A stretch of 64,000 bases of DNA, taken from the NCBI GenBank assembly GCA_964019165.1, contig OZ025278.1, forward strand, positions 12,058,962 to 12,122,961. The letters are read 5' to 3'. Position numbers and translations under genes: made by a program. The stretch's first letter is position 1; every line of letters starts with the position of its first letter. This DNA comes from Mastigias papua (taxonomy: Eukaryota > Cnidaria > Scyphozoa > Rhizostomeae > Mastigiidae). The notes beneath the pieces were generated by a model. The model was given only the letters and a program-made list of their open reading frames with translations, did not search any database and was not told where the DNA came from. This document shows, in pieces, positions 55,296 to 64,000 of this stretch.

Positions 55296-58200
55296 TAGCC
55301 TTACTTTTTGGCCAAAAATGCCTCATTTTCATCACTTTTCAATCTGCAATCAAAATCAATCAATTTCAAATTTGGTCATTTTTAGGCAAAATACCAAGGC
55401 TATAGCCTTACTTTTTGGCCAAAAATGCCTCATTTTCATCACTTTTCAATCTGCAATCAAAATCAATCAATTTCAAATTAGGTCATTATTAGGCAAAATA
55501 CCAAGGCTATAGCCTTACGTTTTGGCCAAAAATGCCTCATTTTCATCACTTGTCAATCTGCAATCAAAATCAATCAATTTCAAATTTGGTCATTTTTAGG
55601 CAAAATACCAAGGCTATAGCCTTACTTTTTGGCCATAAATGCCTCATTTTCATCACTTTTCAATCTGCAATCAAACTCAATCAATTTCAAATTTGGTCAT
55701 TTTTAGGCAAAATACCAAGGCTATAGCCTTTCTTTTTGGCCAAAAATGCCTCATTTTCATCACTTTTCAATCTGCAATCAAAATCAATCAATTTCAAATT
55801 TGGTCATTTTTAGGCAAAATACCAAGGCTATAGCCTTACTTTTTGGCCAAATATGCCTCATTTTCATCACTTTTCAATCTGCAATCAAAATCAATCAATT
55901 TCAAATTTGGTCATTGTTAGGCAAAATACCAAGGCTATAGCCTTACTTATTGGCCAAAAATGCCTCATTTTCATCACTTTTCAATCTGCAATCAAAATCA
56001 ATCAATTTCAAATTTGGTCATTTTTAGGCAAAATACCAAGGCTATAGCCTTACTTTTTGGCCAAAAATGCCTCATTTTCATCACTTTTCAATCTGCAATC
56101 AAAATCAATCAATTTCAAATTTGGTCATTTTTAGGCAAAATACCAAGGCTATAGCCTTACGTTTTGGCCAAACATGCCACATTTTCATCACTTTTCAATC
56201 TGCAATCAAAATCAATCAATTTCAAATTTGGTCATTTTTAGGCAAAATACCAAGGCTATAGCCTTACTTTTTGGCCATAAATGCCTCATTTTCATCACTT
56301 TTCAATTTGCAATCAAAATCAATCAATTTCAAATTTGGTCATTTTTAGGCAAAGTACCAAGGCTATAGCCTTACGTTTTGGCCAAAAATGCCTCATTTTC
56401 ATCACTTTTCAATCTGCAATCAAAATCAATCAATTTCAAATTTGGTCATTTTTAGGCAAAATACCAAGGCTATAGCCTTACTTTTTGGCCATAAATGCCT
56501 CATTTTCATCACTTTTCAATCTGCAATCAAAATCAATCAATTTCAAATTTGGTCATTTTTAGGCAAAATACCAAGGCTATAGCCTTACGTTTTGGCCAAA
56601 AATGCCTCATTTTCATCACTTGTCAATCTGCAATCAAAATCAATCAATTTCAAATTTGGTCATTTTTAGGCAAAATACCAAGGCTATAGCCTTACTTATT
56701 GGCCAAAAATGCCTCATTTTCATCACTTGTCACTCTGCAATCAAAATCACTCAATTTCAAATTTGGCCATTTTTAGGCAAAATACCAAGGCTATAGCCTT
56801 ACGTTTTGGCCAAAAATGCCTCATTTTCATCACTTGTCAATCTGCAATCAAAATCAATCAATTTCAAATTTGGTCATTTTTAGGCAAAATACCAAGCCTA
56901 TAGCCTTACTTTTTGGCCATAAATGCCTCATTTTCATCACTTTTCAATCTGCAATCAAAATCAATCAATTTCAAATTTGGTCATTTTTAGGCAAAATACC
57001 AAGGCTATAGCCTTACGTTTTGGCCAAACATGCCTCATTTTCATCACTTTTCAATCTGCAATCAAAATCAATCAATTTCAAATTTGGTCATTTTTAGGCA
57101 AAATACCAAGGCTATAGCCTTACTTTTGGCCAAAAATGCCTCATTTTCATCACTTGTCACTCTGCAATCAAAATCAATCAATTTCAAATTTGGTCATTTT
57201 TAGGCAAAATACCAAGGCTATAGCCTTACGTTTTGGCCAAAAATGCCTCATTTTCATCACTTGTCAATCTGCAATCAAAATCAATCAATTTCAAATTTGG
57301 TCATTTTTAGGCAAAATACCAAGCCTATAGCCTTACTTTTTGGCCAAAAATGCCTCATTTTCATCACTTTTCAATCTGCAATCAAAATCAATCAATTTCA
57401 AATTTGGTCATTTTTAGGCAAAATACCAAGGCTATAGCCTTACGTTTTGGCCAAACATGCCTCATTTTCATCACTTTTCAATCTGCAATCAAAATCAATC
57501 AATTTCAAATTTGGTCATTTTTAGGCAAAATACCAAGGCTATAGCCTTACTTTTTGGCCATAAATGCCTCATTTTCATCACTTTTCAATTTGCAATCAAA
57601 ATCAATCAATTTCAAATTTGGTCATTTTTAGGCAAAGTACCAAGGCTATAGCCTTACGTTTTGGCCAAAAATGCCTCATTTTCATCACTTTTCAATCTGC
57701 AATCAAAATCAATCAATTTCAAATTTGGTCATTTTTAGGCAAAATACCAAGGCTATAGCCTTACTTTTTGGCCAAAAATGCCTCATTTTCATCACTTTTC
57801 AATCTGCAATCAAAATCAATCAATTTCAAATTTGGTCATTTTTAGGCAAAATACCAAGGCTATAGCCTTACGTTTTGGCCAAAAATGCCTCATTTTCATC
57901 ACTTGTCAATCTGCAATCAAAATCAATCAATTTCAAATTTGGTCATTTTTAGGCAAAATACCAAGGCTATAGCCTTACTTATTGGCCAAAAATGCCTCAT
58001 TTTCATCACTTTTCAATCTGCAATCAACATCAAGCAATTTCACATTTGGTCATTTTTAGGCAAAATACCAAGGCTATAGCCTTACTTTTTGGCCATAAAT
58101 GCCTCATTTTCATCACTTTTCAATTTGCAATCAAAATCAATCAATTTCAAATTTGGTCATTTTTAGGCAAAATACCAAGGCTATAGCCTTACTTTTTGGC

Positions 58201-61200
58201 CAGAAATGCCTCATTTTCATCACTTTTCAATCTGCAATCAAAATCAATCAATTTCAAATTTGGTCATTTTTAGGCAAAATACCAAGGCTATAGCCTTACT
58301 TTTTGGCCAAAAATGCCTCATTTTCATCACTTTTCAATCTGCAATCAAAATCAATCAATTTCAAATTTGGTCATTTTTAGGCAAAATACCAAGGCTATAG
58401 CCTTACTTTTTGGCCAAAAATGCCTCATTTTCATCACTTTTCAATCTGCAATCAAAATCAATCAATTTCAAATTTGGTCATTTTTAGGCAAAATACCAAG
58501 GCTATAGCCTTACTTTTTGGCCAAAAATGCCTCATTTTCATCACTTTTCAATCTGCAATCAAAATCAATCAATTTCACATTTGGTCATTTTTAGGCAAAA
58601 TACCAAGGCTATAGCCTTACTTATTGGCCAAAAATGCCTCATTTTCATCACTTTTCAATCTGCAATCAAAATCAATCAATTTCAAATTTGGTCATTTTTA
58701 GGCAAAATACCAAGGCTATAGCCTTACTTTTGGCCAAAAATGCCTCATTTTCATCACTTGTCACTCTGCAATCAAAATCAATCAATTTCACATTTGGTCA
58801 TTTTTAGGCAAAATACCAAGGCTATAGCCTTACTTTTTGGCCATAAATGCCTCATTTTCATCACTTTTCAATCTGCAATCAAAATCAATCAATTTCAAAT
58901 TTGGTCATTTTTAGGCAAAATACCAAGGCTATAGCCTTACTTTTTGGCCAAAAATGCCTCATTTTCATCACTTTTCAATCTGCAATCAAAATCAATCAAT
59001 GTCAAATTTGGTCATTTTTAGGCAAAATACCAAGGCTATAGCCTTACTTTTTGGCCAAAAATGCCTCATTTTCATCACTTTTCAATCTGCAATCAAAATC
59101 AATCAATTTCAAATTTGGTCATTTTTAGGCAAAATACCAAGGCTATAGCCTTACTTTTTGGCCAGAAATGCCTCATTTTCATCACTTTTCAATCTGCAAT
59201 CAAAATCAATCAATTTCAAATTTGGTCATTTGTAGGCAAAATACCAAGGCTATAGCCTTACTTTTTGGCCATAAATGCCTCATTTTCATCACTTTTCAAT
59301 TTGCAATCAAAATCAATCAATTTCAAATTTGGTCATTTTTAGGCAAAGTACCAAGGCTATAGCCTTACGTTTTGGCCAAAAATGCCTCATTTTCATCACT
59401 TTTCAATCTGCAATCAAAATCAATCAATTTCAAATTTGGTCATTTTTAGGCAAAATACCAAGGCTATAGCCTTACTTTTTCGCCAAAAATGCCTCATTTT
59501 CATCACTTTTCAATCTGCAATCAAAATCAATCAATTTCACATTTGGTCATTTTTAGGCAAAATACCAAGGCTATAGCCTTACTTATTGGCCAAAAATGCC
59601 TCATTTTCATCACTTTTCAATCTGCAATCAAAATCAATCAATTTCAAATTTGGTCATTTTTAGGCAAAATACCAAGGCTATAGCCTTACTTTTGGCCAAA
59701 AATGCCTCATTTTCATCACTTGTCACTCTGCAATCAAAATCAATCAATTTCAAATTTGGCCATTTTTAGGCAAAATACCAAGGCTATAGCCTTACGTTTT
59801 GGCCAAAAATGCCTCATTTTCATCACTTGTCAATCTGCAATCAAAATCAATCAATTTCAAATTTGGTCATTTTTAGGCAAAATACCAAGCCTATAGCCTT
59901 ACTTTTTGGCCATAAATGCCTCATTTTCATCACTTTTCAATCTGCAATCAAAATCAATCAATTTCAAATTTGGTCATTTTTAGGCAAAATACCAAGGCTA
60001 TAGCCTTACGTTTTGGCCAAACATGCCTCATTTTCATCACTTTTCAATCTGCAATCAAAATCAATCAATTTCAAATTTGGTCATTTTTAGGCAAAATACC
60101 AAGGCTATAGCCTTACTTTTGGCCAAAAATGCCTCATTTTCATCACTTGTCACTCTGCAATCAAAATCAATCAATTTCAAATTTGGTCATTTTTAGGCAA
60201 AATACCAAGGCTATAGCCTTACGTTTTGGCCAAAAATGCCTCATTTTCATCACTTGTCAATCTGCAATCAAAATCAATCAATTTCAAATTTGGTCATTTT
60301 TAGGCAAAATACCAAGCCTATAGCCTTACTTTTTGGCCAAAAATGCCTCATTTTCATCACTTTTCAATCTGCAATCAAAATCAATCAATTTCAAATTTGG
60401 TCATTTTTAGGCAAAATACCAAGGCTATAGCCTTACGTTTTGGCCAAACATGCCTCATTTTCATCACTTTTCAATCTGCAATCAAAATCAATCAATTTCA
60501 AATTTGGTCATTTTTAGGCAAAATACCAAGGCTATAGCCTTACTTTTTGGCCATAAATGCCTCATTTTCATCACTTTTCAATTTGCAATCAAAATCAATC
60601 AATTTCAAATTTGGTCATTTTTAGGCAAAGTACCAAGGCTATAGCCTTACGTTTTGGCCAAAAATGCCTCATTTTCATCACTTTTCAATCTGCAATCAAA
60701 ATCAATCAATTTCAAATTTGGTCATTTTTAGGCAAAATACCAAGGCTATAGCCTTACGTTTTGGCCAAAAATGCCTCATTTTCATCACTTTTCAATCTGC
60801 AATCAAAATCAATCAATTTCAAATTTGGTCATTTTTAGGCAAAATACCAAGCCTATAGCCTTACTTTTTGGCCAAAAATGCCTCATTTTCATCACTTTTC
60901 AATCTGCAATCAAAATCAATCAATTTCAAATTTGGTCATTTGTAGGCAAAATACCAAGGCTATAGCCTTACGTTTTGGCCATAAATGCCTCATTTTCATC
61001 ACTTTTCAATCTGCAATCAAAATCAATCAATTTCAAATTTGGTCATTTTTAGGCAAAATACCAAGGCTATAGCCTTACTTTTTGGCCATAAATGCCTCAT
61101 TTTCATCACTTTTCAATTTGCAATCAAAATCAATCAATTTCAAATTTGGTCATTTTTAGGCAAAGTACCAAGGCTATAGCCTTACGTTTTGGCCAAAAAT

Positions 61201-64000
61201 GCCTCATTTTCATCACTTTTCAATCTGCAATCAAAATCAATCAATTTCAAATTTGGTCATTTTTAGGCAAAATACCAAGCCTATAGCCTTACTTTTTGGC
61301 CAAAAATGCCTCATTTTCATCACTTTTCAATCTGCAATCAAAATCAATCAATTTCAAATTTGGTCATTTTTAGGCAAAATACCAAGGCTATAGCCTTACG
61401 TTTTGGCCAAAAATGCCTCATTTTCATCACTTGTCAATCTGCAATCAAAATCAATCAATTTCAAATTTGGTCATTTTTAGGCAAAATACCAAGGCTATAG
61501 CCTTACTTATTGGCCAAAAATGCCTCATTTTCATCACTTTTCAATCTGCAATCAAAATCAAGCAATTTCACATTTGGTCATTTTTAGGCAAAATACCAAG
61601 GCTATAGCCTTACTTTTTGGCCATAAATGCCTCATTTTCATCACTTTTCAATTTGCAATCAAAATCAATCAATTTCAAATTTGGTCATTTTTAGGCAAAA
61701 TACCAAGGCTATAGCCTTACTTTTTGGCCAGAAATGCCTCATTTTCATCACTTTTCAATCTGCAATCAAAATGAATCAATTTCAAATTTGGTCATTTTTA
61801 GGCAAAATACCAAGGCTATAGCCTTACTTTTTGGCCATAAATGCCTCATTTTCATCACTTTTCAATTTGCAATCAAAATCAATCAATTTCAAATTTGGTC
61901 ATTTTTAGGCAAAGTACCAAGGCTATAGCCTTACGTTTTGGCCAAAAATGCCTCATTTTCATCACTTTTCAATCTGCAATCAAAATCAATCAATTTCAAA
62001 TTTGGTCATTTTTAGGCAAAATACCAAGGCTATAGCCTTACTTTTTCGCCAAAAATGCCTCATTTTCATCACTTTTCAATCTGCAATCAAAATCAATCAA
62101 TTTCAAATTTGGTCATTTTTAGGCAAAATACCAAGGCTATAGCCTTACGTTCTGGCCAAAAATGCCTCATTTTCATCACTTTTCAATCTGCAATCAAAAT
62201 CAATCAATTTCAAATTTGGTCATTTTTAGGCAAAATACCAAGGCTATAGCCTTACTTTTTGGCCAAATATGCCTCATTTTCATCACTTTTCAATCTGCAA
62301 TCAAAATCAATCAATTTCACATTTGGTCATTTGTAGGCAAAATACCAAGGCTATAGCCTTACTTATTGGCCAAAAATGCCTCATTTTCATCACTTTTCAA
62401 TCTGCAATCAAAATCAATTAATTTCAAATTTGGTCATTTTTAGGCAAAATACCAAGGCTATAGCCTTACTTTTGGCCAAAAATGCCTCATTTTCATCACT
62501 TGTCACTCTGCAATCAAAATCAATCAATTTCAAATTTGGCCATTTTTAGGCAAAATACCAAGGCTATAGCCTTACGTTTTGGCCAAAAATGCCTCATTTT
62601 CATCACTTGTCAATCTGCAATCAAAATCAATCAATTTCAAATTTGGTCATTTTTAGGCAAAATACCAAGCCTATAGCCTTACTTTTTGGCCATAAATGCC
62701 TCATTTTCATCACTTTTCAATCTGCAATCAAAATCAATCAATTTCAAATTTGGTCATTTTTAGGTAAAATACCAAGGCTATAGCCTTACGTTTTGGCCAA
62801 ACATGCCTCATTTTCATCACTTTTCAATCTGCAATCAAAATCAATCAATTTCAAATTTGGTCATTTTTAGGCAAAATACCAAGGCTATAGCCTTACTTTT
62901 GGCCAAACATGCCTCATTTTCATCACTTGTCACTCTGCAATCAAAATCAATCAATTTCAAATTTGGTCATTTTTAGGCAAAATACCAAGGCTATAGCCTT
63001 ACGTTTTGGCCAAAAATGCCTCATTTTCATCACTTGTCAATCTGCAATCAAAATCAATCAATTTCAAATTTGGTCATTTTTAGGCAAAATACCAAGCCTA
63101 TAGCCTTACTTTTTGGCCAAAAATGCCTCATTTTCATCACTTTTCAATCTGCAATCAAAATCAATCAATTTCAAATTTGGTCATTTTTAGGCAAAATACC
63201 AAGGCTATAGCCTTACGTTTTGGCCATAAATGCCTCATTTTCATCACTTTTCAATCTGCAATCAAAATCAATCAATTTCAAATTTGGTCATTTTTAGGCA
63301 AAATACCAAGGCTATAGCCTTACTTTTTGGCCATAAATGCCTCATTTTCATCACTTTTCAATTTGCAATCAAAATCAATCAATTTCAAATTTGGTCATTT
63401 TTAGGCAAAGTACCAAGGCTATAGCCTTACGTTTTGGCCAAAAATGCCTCATTTTCATCACTTTTCAATCTGCAATCAAAATCAATCAATTTCAAATTTG
63501 GTCATTTTTAGGCAAAATACCAAGCCTATAGCCTTACTTTTTGGCCAAAAATGCCTCATTTTCATCACTTTTCAATCTGCAATCAAAATCAATCAATTTC
63601 AAATTTGGTCATTTTTAGGCAAAATACCAAGGCTATAGCCTTACGTTTTGGCCAAAAATGCCTCATTTTCATCACTTGTCAATCTGCAATCAAAATCAAT
63701 CAATTTCAAATTTGGTCATTTTTAGGCAAAATACCAAGGCTATAGCCTTACTTATTGGCCAAAAATGCCTCATTTTCATCACTTTTCAATCTGCAATCAA
63801 AATCAAGCAATTTCACATTTGGTCATTTTTAGGCAAAATACCAAGGCTATAGCCTTACTTTTTGGCCATAAATGCCTCATTTTCATCACTTTTCAATTTG
63901 CAATCAAAATCAATCAATTTCAAATTTGGTCATTTTTAGGCAAAATACCAAGGCTATAGCCTTACTTTTTGGCCAGAAATGCCTCATTTTCATCACTTTT
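55296..64000. repeat. 107-bp satellite DNA array (about 81 monomers, continues past window)
   Basis: Head-to-tail monomers of 107 bp (some 106 bp, missing one T in the cttttt run). Core phrases: tgcctcattttcatcacttt, caatctgcaatcaaaatcaa, atttggtcatttttaggcaa. Each intact monomer carries two 14-bp perfect palindromes two bases apart, AAGGCTATAGCCTT and TTTTTGGCCAAAAA (for example 55396-55409 and 55412-55425). Variants (ctt/cgt, cttttcaa/cttgtcaa, aaggcta/aagccta, aaaatacc/aaagtacc) recur in the same order in distant blocks, showing higher-order structure. No transcription unit is evident. Likely centromeric, pericentromeric or other heterochromatic satellite; which cannot be told from sequence. 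Confidence 0.98.

Noticed and set aside
55318..63959. About 75 overlapping 64-aa ORFs (MPHFHHFSICNQNQ...) in the right third
   Set aside because: They arise because each 107-bp satellite monomer has one ATG and the period is not a multiple of three; every ORF spans nearly two monomers. No gene signals.
55296..64000. Regular repeat spacing resembling a CRISPR array
   Set aside because: The entire 107-bp unit repeats; there are no unique spacers, and the genes are eukaryotic.

Overview
This is a stretch of nuclear DNA from an intron-rich invertebrate animal; I cannot name the group. Three metazoan genes can be rebuilt by joining GT-AG exons: a KCNQ (Kv7)-type voltage-gated K+ channel, a cytoplasmic poly(A)-binding protein and a TASK-like two-pore K+ channel. 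All three lie on the + strand. The DNA between and inside them is AT-rich and full of (AT)n microsatellites, short inverted-repeat elements, tRNA-derived SINEs and one complete BEL/Pao retrotransposon.

Layout. 88-20922: 3' part of the KCNQ-like gene, 13 exons from S2 to the stop codon; the 5' exons lie before the window. Its intron 4 holds a complete, apparently very young BEL/Pao element (3130-10903, minus strand, LTRs identical by eye, one intact 2114-aa ORF). 25098-34658: PABPC-like gene, 7 coding exons, 614 aa, four RRMs plus MLLE. 34659-47443: intergenic DNA with two tRNA-SINE copies (one with a 17-bp target duplication), two hammerhead-ribozyme-like motifs beside (AT)n tracts, and a nested group of terminal-inverted-repeat elements. 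47444-52527: TASK-like channel, two coding exons, 325 aa, with the intron inside the first Gly codon of the GYG filter. 55296 to the end: a 107-bp tandem satellite of about 81 monomers that runs off the right edge and contains larger, internally duplicated blocks.

The two K+ channels probably both set resting excitability (KCNQ M-type-like current, TASK leak current). The PABP gene between them is a housekeeping translation and mRNA-stability factor, and I see no functional link beyond proximity. The least ordinary items are the hammerhead-like motifs, the satellite with paired 14-bp palindromes and duplicated multi-monomer blocks, the fresh BEL/Pao insertion, and a KCNQ S4 segment lacking the second gating arginine. 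Exon models come from reading frame, splice signals and remembered family motifs; no database search was possible.
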